64,000 nucleotides of DNA from Nemertoderma westbladi (GCA_032718475.1 JAUCBJ010007346.1:62001-126000); one strand, 5' to 3'. Positions 45,610-57,316 are shown, counted from the first letter of the stretch. Translations and numbers: made by a program. Notes: generated by a model from the sequence alone, not told the origin.

Positions 45610-47220
45610 GTTATGTTTTGTGTTCTTAGCAACTTTTCGCGAAGCAACAAGTGGCGCATAATGATCATCAGAATGATTACTACAAGAGCTATCCTTATCC
45701 CGAGGCCTAGTAATTGCCTCGTACTTCAAATTACTACCTGCAAGTATTTGATCATCACCAAAGGGATTACTACTTAACAGACCTTCGTCTTCAGAGGAAC
45801 TGTAACCAGTGAAGCGTCTTCTAGGTAACAGGCTATCTGTTAACAGTCTGGCATTCATCTCTGATCTGAGCATGTGATCTGTTTTGTTTGTCATGGAACA
45901 GTTGCTTGTATTTGTGTGGTAATTCGAGTCTGTAGAAGTGAGAGTCGATTTCCTAGACACCTCTTCTTCTTGTCGACGGCGATCTCTTGGAGAACCATTT
46001 CCAACAACTTTTTCCTCTTGTGCGGATTTAGTTTCCCTATTGAAAGATTCTTTTCGTTTCCTCGATTCTATGCCAGTGAATTCTTGTGTAAAATCTTGTA
46101 CATCTGATTGCAGCAGTTTCTCTATGTAACTGATGCGATTGTAAATCCCGTGCCTATGTCTTATTAGGGATGGGTCATTAAATCCAAGAAAATTCTTTCT
46201 TGAATCTTCATCAGTCCCCTTGTGAAGCATGTTCGAGTACTGATTAGCTAGATTATCAACCATTCGGTCTGCATCAGTATATTTATAAGGTCTGCTTTGT
46301 GATCTAGTTGTTGAAGAGCTCTTGGTCGTGGAAATAGAATGGGTACTCAGTACAGAAGTGGTTCTGGGTCTGTTAGGAATGCTGAAACCATGCAAATTTT
46401 CAAAATTCTCATTGTCTCTAAAACTTCTTGGTGTGGACATTAATGATGACGATGGATCCTGGCGTGCCTGTAGGTTTATTTCATGCAAATCTTCTGGTAG
46501 TCCCTGGTGCATATCAAGGGATAGTCCAGCATGCCTATCAGCGCGGAGTTCCTTCACGAAATCATCCAGTTTTTGTTTTCTCGAAAGCTTGTTAGAGAGT
46601 GTTTTTGTGTTGCGATAGCTGTCACTAGAAAAATTGGTTTTGTAGGAAGCTGCTGGTTGGGTGGATGTTGTGGACAGATATAACGGGAATTCATTTCTTC
46701 TTAACTGAAATCCTTTATTATCAGAAAATGAATAATTTAAATCCGAAGGGGTTTCATCTTTAGAGTAGCTTGTGATCCTTCTAGGCGTAACTTTATCAAT
46801 ATCCTCAAGATAAGATAATAAGTTATCCCATTTACCTTTGACGACTATCAGTAAGCATGACACGTCATCGTTCAATTCATCGCAACATACATCAGCAAAG
46901 TTTAACACAGCTGCTGCCTCATAAGTTTTTTCTTCGATACAGCCTCTAATGATATCAATCTCTTGTCGTTTTATCCGTTGACTGTCGTTAGAACTTCTCA
47001 GCTTGTTTAATTTCATCTGCAACCATTCGATCCATCTTAATAATCTGTTAAGGTCTTGTCCAATCTCTTGTTTAGGTGAGAGGACAGCTTCCTTAAAAGA
47101 ACTCGCGGTCTCTTTGTTAGGAAAAGTTTCTCTCGTGTAATCGAGATTTAAAGGTTCAATAACGCCATTAGATTCGTTAAGTTTATTCCTGACAACTTCA
47201 CGTGGTAGATTGGTTGACAT
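45598..47220 (-). CDS. 540-residue serine-rich protein or large first exon (unrecognised)
   Basis: A single minus-strand frame from the ATG at 47220. I do not recognise the family. Residues about 50-155 (IGQDLNRLLRWIEWLQMKLNKL, KRQEIDIIRGCIEEKTYEAA, CLLIVVKGKWDNLLSYLEDI) are helical with spaced tryptophans, like a spectrin-type three-helix repeat. The rest is hydrophilic and rich in S, R, N and T, with no membrane segment. The frame ends at 45598 inside the edge of a dispersed repeat. It may end there naturally, or be the 5' exon of the RA-domain gene just downstream on the same strand. Upstream is very AT-rich DNA without other coding sequence, which supports the ATG at 47220 as the start. 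Confidence 0.65.
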   Translation of the reverse strand: MSTNLPREVVRNKLNESNGVIEPLNLDYTRETFPNKETASSFKEAVLSPKQEIGQDLNRLLRWIEWLQMKLNKLRSSNDSQRIKRQEIDIIRGCIEEKTYEAAAVLNFADVCCDELNDDVSCLLIVVKGKWDNLLSYLEDIDKVTPRRITSYSKDETPSDLNYSFSDNKGFQLRRNEFPLYLSTTSTQPAASYKTNFSSDSYRNTKTLSNKLSRKQKLDDFVKELRADRHAGLSLDMHQGLPEDLHEINLQARQDPSSSLMSTPRSFRDNENFENLHGFSIPNRPRTTSVLSTHSISTTKSSSTTRSQSRPYKYTDADRMVDNLANQYSNMLHKGTDEDSRKNFLGFNDPSLIRHRHGIYNRISYIEKLLQSDVQDFTQEFTGIESRKRKESFNRETKSAQEEKVVGNGSPRDRRRQEEEVSRKSTLTSTDSNYHTNTSNCSMTNKTDHMLRSEMNARLLTDSLLPRRRFTGYSSSEDEGLLSSNPFGDDQILAGSNLKYEAITRPRDKDSSCSNHSDDHYAPLVASRKVAKNTKHNRFG

Positions 47221-48239
47221 TTATAATTTATTCGTCTCTCACAAATTAACAGTTGTTGTATACAATGCATTTAATTCAATAATTTCAATTAAACGTGCTT
47301 AGTTAATGCTAATTTAAAAATATATAATTAATTTATTAATAAAAAAAATAACATTACAATATTGAATAATGTAATTGAAGTGTAAAGCTATAATTTATTT
47401 ATGGCACATAATTAAATTTTATATAAAATTTTTTATATAATTAACTTTAGAAAATTTTAAAAATTACACCACATAATTATATTATTATTATTCTGGCACG
47501 TAAATTTATATTAGTAGTATATTGAACTCAGGCACTCACCGAACTCAGGCACTCACCGAACTCAGGCACTCACCGAACTCAGGCACTCACCGAACTCAGG
47601 CACTCACCGAACTCAGGCACTCACCGAACTCAGGCACTCACCGAACTCAGGCACTCACCGCACATAATTTAATGATCTTTGGTGTTGATTCACCTATAAA
47701 TATATGATAACTAACTTAGCAAACCCTGCCAAAATGCAACCTCGGAATATAATCGGTTATTTTCAATCGTTTATTATTATTTTGGTTAGAAAAGCCCACC
47801 TCTATAATCTGATCATTTCCTACAATTTATTGGTAAAATGATATTGTTTATTGTTTGGTTTTGATTAAATAATGTTTAATGTTCCAGGTTAATTAAGAAA
47901 TGGACCAGTTTTAAATTATAACTAATGTTTTAAATTTGTGTTACAAATTTAAGAAAATATTTCGTTTTCAAATGTTGAAATACTGTGCCACATTTATCAT
48001 AAAATATAGAATGCTTTAAATAAAAATATTGAACACTTCTTCTTGAAAATATGCTAAGTTGGGCGGATGCCTAAAATTTAAATTAGGATGTTAGCTTGAA
48101 AAATTTTACCAGCTATTTTTTACTCGCGGTAAAATTACTGAAGATTTATGGTTTCCACTTATTTCACAATAAAATAAATAGTGCATAATTTACATCTAAT
48201 TTCTACAATTTATACTATAGTTATACCGGTATACTATAA
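47221..48239. other. AT-rich spacer with a 17-bp tandem repeat
   Basis: 5' flank of the minus-strand gene starting at 47220; very AT-rich. The tandem repeat at 47524-47659 is listed separately. Nothing else recognised. Confidence 0.5.
47524..47659. repeat. 8 x 17-bp perfect tandem repeat
   Basis: Eight identical copies of GAACTCAGGCACTCACC. The 61-codon frame across it is an artefact of the repetition. Perfect copies mean recent expansion and likely length polymorphism. Confidence 0.95.
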
Positions 48240-48500
48240 TATGGAATCCTATTCAATGTGTCGTAATAAAAAGATAGACCATGGATGGTAAAAAAAAATA
48301 ATATGGAGGCCTATTCAATGTGTCGTAATTAAAAGATAGACCATGGATGGTAAAAAAAAATAATATGGAGGCCTATTCAATGTGTCGTAATTAAAAGATA
48401 GACCATGGATGGTAAAAAAAATAATATGGAGGCCTATTCAATGTGTCGTAATTAAAAGATAGACCATGGATGATAAAAAAAAATAATATGGAGGCCTATT
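48240..48500. repeat. ~62-bp tandem repeat (4.3 copies)
   Basis: Units start ATATGGAGGCCTATTCAATG, run through GTCGTAATTAAAAGATAGAC and CATGGATGGT and end in A8-9; starts near 48240, 48302, 48364, 48425 and 48487. Unit length varies by one base in the A run. The first copy differs most (ATGGAATCC). Confidence 0.9.
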
Positions 48501-49483
48501 CAATTCATTCCGATTACAATTATATTAGTGCGGTATAATTTAAATATTCTTTGTGTAATTTTTTATAAAATGTTGTTAATTGGGAGCTTTATAAGTGGCA
48601 AGGTGGAACTACATTACATGGTTACGGAATTAATGACTAAACAACAAAGAAAACGCCACAAAATATAGCAATTCGAACAAGATTAAAGTGAGATTACAAT
48701 ATGTACGTATGTGTGAGTGGATGCCCAGCTCCAAGCGTTTTCTACAAAGTCGGTATAAAATAATTACATTGTACGCCTATTGAAAACAATGCGAATGCAG
48801 AGAAACCGTATACTCAATTTCCAGAGAGATTAATAATAGTAAACCATAAATAATACTTGCCAAATATTCCAATTCTGAGGATCAATATGACATCGGATTG
48901 CCAAGTTATCGCGGATAAGAGTAACAACCAATTTGACGATTAAGCTGTGGAGTTGTTGTATGTTTATTTATTAACACCATTATGAGACTGCGGTATCCAA
49001 GGGAATTTTAAAGTTCTCCGTCCTTTGTTTATAGTTAATTGATTGCAATGGGTCTTGCGGTGAGAGATTGACAACCCACGCGAGTACGTTGAATACGGCG
49101 CTATGTGGGGGTGATTGCCCCCAGCGGCGGTGTAGGTTTATCGACAAGGGCGGATGGTTACGTATTGCTGCTGTTCGATGGGTACTTAGGATGATACGGT
49201 CCACTGTGTGTGTACTGTGTAGGTTACGGGGGCAGATAGGTGGTGTCGGGAATGTCTGACCGCGAGTACACTCACCCCTTGTCATACCTACCGCTTTTGG
49301 GGGGTCAACTGAAAGCTAAGGAGTTATGCTAAGGAGTTATTTAGTTGCATTTTTGGTGTCACTCAGTCAGTCACGTGATTGCATTCTCGTGTTTAATTAG
49401 TGGCGAATATAATAAATAACTAATTCAATAGGTTGGAAATAATTCATAATTGTTGTCCTTATAATTTATTTAGTCAAGCGATC
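48501..49483. other. Spacer, no gene seen
   Basis: No repeat or coding region recognised. The minus frame at 48980-49285 shows no family features. The boundary to LINE copy D lies near 49484. Confidence 0.45.
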
Positions 49484-50468
49484 CAGTGATCACCGCCTTA
49501 TTGTGGCCAAGGTAAGACTTAGTCTGCGTGCTAGCAGAACAACGAAATCTGCATTGCCGCGGCATGACTGGTCCTCTCTGTTGCAACAGCCAAGTGTGAG
49601 ATACAGCTTCACACTACAGCTGAGCAACAGGTATGAGGCTCTTGCCTCTGAGGCGGCAGATCACTGTGAGGGCTATACTGCCTTCACAGAAGCAGTTAAG
49701 TTAGCAGCTGCAGAAACAGTTCCTGTATACCCTCGAAACCGGAAAAGGGCCCCCTGGACTGACAACAAAATTCAGAAGTGCCGAAATGACCTTCATAAGG
49801 CGCAGAAAGAGTCCCGACTCAAACAGACTACAGCGGCCAAGAATGCAGTTAAGGCTGCATCTAGGTCCCTGAACAGGCAGTACTCTGTTAATCTACAGGA
49901 GCTAATAAACCAACAGGTTGATGCCATCAATGATGCTGACGTCAGCAGGCAATCATCCCAGGCATGGAAATCGACCAACTTGCATACTGGGCGGAAAAGC
50001 CAACCAACCACCAAGGTTAAGGCTGAATCACCAGCCGATCGCCTCAATGGTTGGAAGGCCCACTTTGAAAAGCTCCTCAATAATGACAGGGTATTGCCTG
50101 ATAACTTTATAGAAGGAAAAGTGTCTGAGTCTGTACTCCCAGATATTCCCATTGGCGATATCTCCTTTGCAGAAGTGAAGGCTGCTGCAAAGAGCATTAA
50201 AACCAATCGTGCCAGTGGAGTAGATGGTGTTCCCCCTGAGGTCTTTAAAATACCTGAGTGTTTAAAGCTCATCTATCCCATCATATTAGACATGTACCGT
50301 GCAACAAGAGTCCCACAAGAAATGAAAACAAATAAGTTGGTGCCAGTTCACAAGAAGGTCAACCTAACACTCTATGGTTCTTTTCGGGGAATCTCATTGA
50401 TCTCGATCTGCAAAGCTATACAATAGAATTCTATTAAATCGCATCAGGGATCCCATTGAGAGACTGCT
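49484..50468 (+). mobile_element. Internal LINE fragment D, cut by an LTR-like unit
   Basis: Plus-strand LINE piece from the end of the endonuclease domain (SDHRLIV-coding region) to the start of the reverse transcriptase (GSFRGISLIS, then RIRDPIERLL-coding). The frame is open to 50426, where a small deletion in the ISIAAKLYN-coding region shifts it. The LINE sequence stops at GAGAGACTGCT, directly before the TGTAAAGGC start of the LTR-like unit. The missing 3' half is therefore best explained by insertion of the LTR element rather than by truncation. Confidence 0.88.
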
Positions 50469-51740
50469 CTGTAAAGGCTTTTGCGGAATTAGCCGGTTAT
50501 TTTCCCCGTAAAGTACTCTGTAGTTGGTTTAACAGGCATAAAAGGCCGTGTCCTTACTGTACTGGTGTTTTAGAGGACATAAAAGCCATTTCTTCTGTAT
50601 GTGTACTTTAGCGGACATAATTAGCAATTCTATGACGCAATACGCCAGATCCTCTTGAAACAGTGTAGCTACCATGACGACGGCTAACAACTGATGCTGT
50701 ACACGTGGAGCTTTTTCTTTGTTCTCTGTTCCTTCTTTGTTCGGTCGACCAATCAGAGCGTTTTTTGCCTCTGCGTTAGAGATTGTATATAGAAACTCGT
50801 GGAGTTGAGTCAGTATGTGATTTTGTCCACAGCCTAGAACACCGGCTTTGGAACCTCCGTGTTTCAGTCTTTAGCCCAACATTAGTAGGCTTAATTATAG
50901 AACGTATATCTGTTATCATAACTTAACAAACCAATCCATACAAACTAATCATATTGTCAACTACAAACACCACATTTTTACTGCTATTTACTGTCGGTTA
51001 TTCATTATATTTGTTGATGGAATATTATATTTGGAATACTGATAAATAATCAGACACCCCAATCTTCTTGATATACTAAAGGTTAGAGAGACCGGTTACA
51101 TATAACGATTGCGACTTACATTAAGTGGTTTGAAGTGAATCTAATGCTATTTCATAGGCCCTACATGTATTGTCTGTTGTTCTCTTTATATGTGACTAAA
51201 ATTAGTGAAGGTCGGCAGATTAGTGTGCAGCATTGTGCAGTATTGTGTATGATTGTGACTGATAACAAAGCATCTCCTAAAGAATGCGCCATATACGTGA
51301 ATCTATAGCCATCCCGTTGTGTTTAGTTTAAGTCATAACTCTGTTTACATATTTAGAGCGCCACGTCCTAAAGGAACTGTTAATATTTCCCGAAAGTGAA
51401 TAATATTTGTCAGAGATTATATATTACGATCAGTCGAATAATACAGTAGGCCTACCCCGCAATACGGTTAGGCTTCCGAATCCAGTCTCCCGGGTATATC
51501 CAGCAGGTGAATGATCGCACATAGACTGGCTTCGGCTAATGTAGTGTATCAAATACTTGTCATAGGCTAAAGACGATCTATCATCTAAAAGACATCCCAA
51601 TTTGGCAGGTTAAACTGCTAAAGGTCTGAAAGCGCGAACAATAACAGATAGTTGCTTCTGTATTGCAGTAGGCAATAACGCTGAAGTACCGGACAACCGG
51701 TACCTAGTAGGCCTGACTACCTAACCACCCGGACCGGTAC

Positions 51741-53359
51741 TACTAGGATCGGCATGCTGCATTGCAGCTGCATTTTTAAGAATGCTGTGCCGGCTTGTCA
51801 ACAAAATTGCACCGCCACAACTCCCTATCACCCATGACATTTGCTAGATCATCCGCATCTTTAAGGCCAGTGTCCTTTAAGATGCGTCTCAAGAAAGTCA
51901 TGGGCTGTCCACCATGCTTATTTACTCCATGAGGCTGCCAAAGTACAAGATTATGCACTGGCTGGTCCTCACGGCGAAAGCAATGTCCTGCAAAGCGGAG
52001 GCGATTTTGTTCTAGTGTCAAGCTTGGGGGAACCAATGAGACACCTCCAATGTTATATAGTGTCTGGTTGGAGATGTGTGCATTGTACTTGACACAATGT
52101 ACCCGGCGTAGCATTCTTGTGAATGTGCCATCCAGAGATTTGGTGTCCTCAGCAGTTAGAGCCCAGCATGGACTCCCATAGAGGAGTACTGGAACTACTG
52201 CTGCTCTAAATAATCGGACCTTAAGTTTCCGATTAATTCTAGGTGACTTCCAAATCCTGGAAAGCCTATTCAAGGCTGCCCATGCCTTTCCCTTACGTAT
52301 TCGAAGGTCCTCACCTGACTTCCGGATCCATGATCCCAGGTAACAGAAGTCGTCCACATGCTCAAGCATACCATCCTTTGAGCTTATGCTCATCCGATCA
52401 GAGACTTGCTGAGGACTTTCAAAGTTAACTGTCAGAATTTTGGTCTTTCTGGAGTTAATAAAAAGACCAACACTAGAAGCAGCATGTTCTAATGAGCTGA
52501 GGAGCCGCTGGGCTCCCTCTAATGATTCTGAGAGTACTCCTAAGTCATCAGCAAAGTCTAGATCAGTTAGGTACTTGGCAGGATTTCTTCGACTTCTGGA
52601 GCCAGTAGGTGGAGTTATCATCACCCCATCATCATTATGATGATCTAAGGACATGCGTAGAACATAGTCAACCACAATAATGAACAAGAATGGTGCAAGT
52701 GTGTCTCCTTGGAGGACGCCCCATAACACTTCAAATGGTTCTGTGTCACCGTCAACAGTAGACACAAATGTTGTCGAACCATCGTATACTGATCTGATTG
52801 CTGCAATAATTTAATAAGGAATCCCATATAATGAAAGTATGCTGAACATACGTGAGCGAGAGACTGAATCAAAGGCCTTGAAGAAGTCAACAAAGATAAC
52901 AGCCAGATGCCTGTCTTTCTTTTTTGATAACTCTTCAATTATCCTTCTAAGTGCCAAAATGGGCTCCATGGTCCCACGACCTTTACGGAACCCATTCTGA
53001 TTTCCACGTAGCAGTCTCTCAATGGGATCCCTGATGCGATTTAATAGAATTCTATTGTATAGTTTTGCAGCAATCGAGATCAATGAGATTCCCCGAAAAG
53101 AACCATAGAGTGTTAGGTTGCCCTTCTTGGGAACTGGCACCAACTTATTTGTTTTCATTTCTTGTGGGACTCTTGTTGTACGGTACATGTCTACTATGAT
53201 GGGATAGATGAGCTTTAAACACTCAGGTATTTTAAAGACCTCAGGGGGAACACCATCTACTCCACTGGCACGATTGGTCTTAATGCTCTTTGCAGCAGCC
53301 TTCACTTCTGCAAAGGAGATATCGCCAATGGGAATATCTGGGAGTACAGGGTACCTACG
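51741..53359 (-). mobile_element. 5'-truncated LINE copy B
   Basis: Minus-strand copy of about 1.6 kb with 3' tail CCTAGTA and target duplication CGGACCGGTAC at 51730-51740 and 53360-53370. It interrupts LTR-like unit 1 at a site that is uninterrupted in unit 2 (near 55475). It encodes most of the reverse transcriptase, including VDFFKAFDSV, GVLQGDTLAPFLF and FADD, but a TAA (in the position of DEII after YGIP, about 52812) and the loss of the endonuclease make it inactive. About ten extra bases (GGTACCTACG) sit at the 5' junction. Confidence 0.93.
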
Positions 53360-53551
53360 CGGACCGGTACCTACAGCAGTACAGGTACAGCAGTATTATT
53401 CGATTTGATAATTATATACCGGTAGGCCTTAATATTGAATCAGGGAGGGCCCGCCCTGGTTTTTTATTGAGATTTTACTTATTTCTGTCAAGTTTTATTT
53501 ATTTGTAGGTCAATATTGAGCAGAAGGCGTGTAAGCCTGCTCAGATTGTAC

Positions 53552-54131
53552 AGATAATTTGTAGGCTAGACTGTTGTCTGACTGTTGTTAAGTCTGAAGG
53601 GACTGTAGTGTGTGTAGAGCGTATGTCCGAAAAAGTACTAGTTAGGAAAGTAGGGGCTGCCAGTGCTGTGAGGTGAACCCCCTCGAAAGAATAAGTCGTA
53701 CTACTCGGTTAGAACGCATACTAACTAACCATTTCGGAGTCTGCATATACTGTAGTTTATTTAGGCTTGATAGTAGTCTGCCAGCGTTTGGTCTGTACTT
53801 TGTTTGTGTAGTTTGTACGGGTAGCGTAATATTTCTTATTTAGATAATTTGTAGGCTGGATTGTTGTCTGGCTGTTGTTAGGTCTTGAGAGATTTTGGTG
53901 TGTGTAGAGTGTATGTCCGATAAAGTGCCAGTTGGGAACGTAGGGGCTTCCAGAGCTGTGAGGTAAACCCCCTCGAAAGAATAAGTCGTACTACTGGGTT
54001 GGAACGCATACTAACTAACCATTTCGGAGTCTGCATATACCATAGTTTGTTTGGGCTTGATAGTAGTCTGTCAGTATTTGGTCTGCATTTTGTTTGAGTA
54101 GTCTGTACGCGTAGCGTAATATTTATTATTC
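53552..54131 (+). repeat. Two 290-bp subrepeats in LTR-like unit 1
   Basis: Units begin at 53552 and 53842 with AGATAATTTGTAGGCT and end with GTAGCGTAATATTT. Shared words include CTGTTGTCTG, GTATGTCCGA, GAAAGAATAAGTCGTACTAC and AACTAACCATTTCGGAGTCTG. Confidence 0.9.
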
Positions 54132-54206
54132 AGAGTTTATGCGATTATTCGCAACATTCATATCCCCAAGTTTATTCCTATAGTAATTGTGCTTGTTATA
54201 CAAACC

Positions 54207-56327
54207 TGTAAAAGCTTTTGGGGGATATAACTGGCCTTTTCCATTCGTAATCCAGTTTTCCCCCATTCGCTCAAATCCTCTAAACTGTTGCTTCTAGTGG
54301 CACAATCCGCCCGCTGGTTGGCTGATTTGCTGTACTTGTGTAGCCTCTTTGTTCCGTTCGATCAACCAATCAGAACAACAGTTGACCAATCACAGTGATA
54401 GATTACCTCTTTGTGTGTAAAATGTATACCACGAATCACATGATTCAGTAATGACGTTTTTCCCAGCTTAGAACATCATCGGCTGTGGAATGTTTCTGAA
54501 TTTTCCAACATTAGAACGTCTTTAATTATAAGATCACAAAACTGTTATCTTGGTTAACTTGGCACACTACCTACCTGGTCTGGCACAGTACTGCATACTA
54601 CGTGCTGTAAACTCAAACTGCTTTTCACCGCATTATTTACTGCTATTTACGGTTTGTTATTAAATGTATCATTCGTTTGCATATTGTTATTTGGAGAATA
54701 TTGATAAACGATCAGAAACCCCAATCTTCTTGATACACTAAGGTTAGAGAGACCGGTTACATATAGCAATTGCGACATACATTATCGTGGTTTGTAGTGA
54801 ATTCAATGCTACTTAATAGGCCCTACAAATGTCGGTTGCTGTTCTCTTTATACATGATTAAAATCAGTGAATATCGGCAATTCAGTGTGCAGTGGTGTGC
54901 AATAGTCTGTATGTGCTTGACCGAGTAACAAAGCATTTCCTAAAGAATGCACCTTTTGTGATCTATAAGCCATCCCGTTGTGTATAGTGTAAGTCATAAC
55001 TCTGTTTATATGGATAGAGCGCCACGTCCTAAAGGAACTGCTAATATTTCCCGAAAGTGAATAATATTTGTCAGAGATTATATATTAACGATCAATCGAA
55101 TAGTACGGTAGGCCTGCACCGCAATCAAATTAAAGCATCCGAATCCAGTCTCCCGGGTATATCCAGCGGGTGAATGGTCGCGCATAGACTGGCTTCGGCT
55201 AATGTTGGATTTATTTGTATCAAATACTTGTCATAGGCTAAAGTCGATTTATAACCTAGAAGACATATAGATTTGGCGGGTTAAACTGCCAAAGGTCTTA
55301 AAAGCGCGAACAATAACAGTTTTTAATCTAGATTGCAGTGTAGGCAATAAATACAGTTTAATATTGTTCTGGTAAGAACCAGTAACAGTTATTGCTTCTT
55401 TATTGCAGTAAGCAATAAAGCTGAAGTACCGGTCGACCGGTAACCTGTAGGCCTAACTACCTAACCACCTGGAACCGGTACTTACAGCAGTATAGGTACA
55501 TCAGTATTATTTCGATTGTGATATATTGTATATTGTAGGCTGTTAGGGGATTAGGGATTGATCACCCCTTATTCCTTTGTATGGTTTACTTGTTTCTGTC
55601 AGTTTTATTTATTTGTAGGCTAATATTGAGCAGAAGACGTGTAAGCCTGCTCAGATCGTACAGATAATTTGTAGGCTGGACTGTTGTCTGACTGTTGATA
55701 GGTCTGAACGGATTGCAGTGCATGTAGAGTGTATGTCCGATAAAGTGCCGGTTAGGAACGTAGGGGCAGCTAGAGCTGTAAGGTAAATCCCCCACCGAAA
55801 GAATAAGTCGTACTACTAGGTTAGAACGCATACTAACTAACCATTTCGGAGTCTGCATGTCCTGTAGTTTATTTAGGCTTGATAGTAGTCTGCCATCGTT
55901 TGGTCTGTACTTTGTTTGTGTAGTCTGTACAGGTACCGTAATATTTCTTATTCAGATAATTTATAGGCTAGATTGTTGTCTGGCTGTTGTTAAGTCTGAA
56001 GAGATTGTGGTGTGTGTAGAGTGTATGTCCGATAAAGTGCCGGTTAGGAAAGTAGGGGCATCTAGAGCTGTAAGGTAAATCCCCCCCCCCCCCCCCCCCC
56101 GAAAGAATAAGTCATACTACTCGGTTAGAACGCATACTAACTAACCATTTCGGAGTCTGCACATACTGTAGTTTATTTAGGCTTGATAGTAGTCTGCCAG
56201 CGTTTGGTTTGTATTTTGTTTGAGTAGTTTGTACGGGTAGCGTAATATTTATTATTCAGAGTTTATGCGATTATTCGCAACATTCATACCCCAAGTTTAT
56301 TCCTACAGTAATTGTGCTTGTTATATA
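54207..56327 (+). mobile_element. LTR-like unit 2 (2.1 kb, uninterrupted)
   Basis: Starts TGTAAAAGCTTTTGG and ends near GCTTGTTATATA. It repeats the order of unit 1, including two CCAATCA boxes (54365-54395), and contains subrepeats starting at 55662 and 55954. It lies nearest the gag-pol region. If it is the 5' LTR of the Gypsy element, about 1 kb of leader separates it from the coding region; alternatively the real LTR ends at the primer-binding-like site at 57299. Confidence 0.55.
55662..56260 (+). repeat. Two 292-bp subrepeats in LTR-like unit 2
   Basis: Units start at 55662 and 55954 and match the pair in unit 1. The second carries 20 C (56081-56100) exactly where the other three have about five C before GAAAGAATAAGTC. 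Confidence 0.9.
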
Positions 56328-57298
56328 TACCGTTATAGTTAAATTAACCCCGGTACTACATCAGGGCTGCTTGGCGTAGGTAAAGACTGGTGATTTTGTG
56401 CCCGGTTACTCCAGCAGATACCGTGGTTCTTTTAGCTGTACAAGTATTTCTAACTGCTAGTTATTTGTTGTACAAGTACTTGTACCTAATATAGGGTTTA
56501 GTGTACAGTGCTTTCCGAAGGTGATTAGTGTGTAGGCAGTATATTTGTGTTGTAAAGTGGTTAATAGGCACGTTGGTTCTGGTAGACCGCGGTAATTAAC
56601 TTCTAGGTAGGAACACTCCGTGATACATAATGTAGTACTTATAGCGATACGGCTATAAGTCGTCAGATGGTGGTATTTTTCCTATCTGGACAACGCAGTA
56701 TATTTACTACTACTTATTATTTTCAAATACCGTAGTACCCTGTCCATTTGTAATAACCAGATTTCTAACCCTTTGTTAGGCTGGTTTGTAGAATTCTTGT
56801 AAAATTACCCTAAAAATTCGTACGTGTAATTTTTTGTGTTTATTTAGAGATTGTAATCTCACCCTAAATTGTACGTAACTTGTAGTATTAAGTAACTTAG
56901 GTAAATTAGAATTATTTGTTTTAGTGTCCAACAAGTAGCACTTCACTGAGAGCGCACAGCTTCTGTGTAGTGACTCCTCCCCAGAAATAATAACATTTAT
57001 TTCAAATATTGACAAAACCCATTAAAACGGGTATATATATTATAAATCAACTCAAACGATTTATAAATAGTAGGTGTGACAGATATAAACATACTGTTAT
57101 AGGAACATACCGGTACCCTAAGGGACATATATAAACATACTGTTATAGGAACATACCGGTACCCTAATTATTGTGACAGATATAAACATACTGTTATAGG
57201 AACATACCGGTACCCTAATTATTATGTTAGAGTCAGGCTTTCGGTTTAATTCTATTGAACTAAGAAACTGATTTTATTCGGATATCATAGCTTTTATA
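56328..57298 (+). other. Leader region of Gypsy-type element, no coding
   Basis: AT-rich DNA between LTR-like unit 2 and gag. It contains a three-copy tandem repeat (57076-57224). A TGGTGATTTTGTGCCCGG at about 56384 is another conceivable primer-binding site. Confidence 0.5.
57076..57224 (+). repeat. ~49-bp tandem repeat, 3 copies
   Basis: Units share ATATAAACATACTGTTATAG and GAACATACCGGTACCCTAA; starts near 57076, 57125 and 57174. The middle unit has a slightly different left edge (GGGACATAT). Confidence 0.9.
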
Positions 57299-57316
57299 TG
57301 GCGACGAGTCGTGAAT
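57299..57316 (+). promoter_or_regulatory. Candidate primer-binding site of the LTR element
   Basis: TGGCGACGAGTCGTGAAT begins with TGG, complementary to the CCA end of a tRNA, and lies just before gag as expected for reverse-transcription priming. The tRNA is not identified and the end of the LTR is not proven, so this is inference. Confidence 0.4.

Larger units (their letters stand above)
50470..54202 (+). mobile_element. LTR-like unit 1 (2.1 kb, split by LINE B)
   Basis: Starts TGTAAAGGCTTTTG and ends GCTTGTTATACA, so it has TG...CA ends. Without the LINE B insertion (51741-53359 plus one target copy) it is about 2.1 kb. A second copy follows at 54207-56327 after AACC. Landmarks in both: CCAAT boxes (CGACCAATCAGAGCG at about 50748), CCAATCTTCTTGATA, GAGACCGGTTACATATA, CCGAAAGTGAATAATATTTG, and two 290-bp subrepeats near the 3' end. 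The copies are about 80 percent alike by eye. A solo LTR next to the LTR of the Gypsy element downstream is the favoured reading; a 2.1 kb tandem repeat of other origin is possible. Confidence 0.6.

Noticed and set aside
47522-47707. 61-codon frame with TELRHSPNSG-type repeats
   Set aside because: It is the translation of the 17-bp perfect tandem repeat, cycling through the frames.
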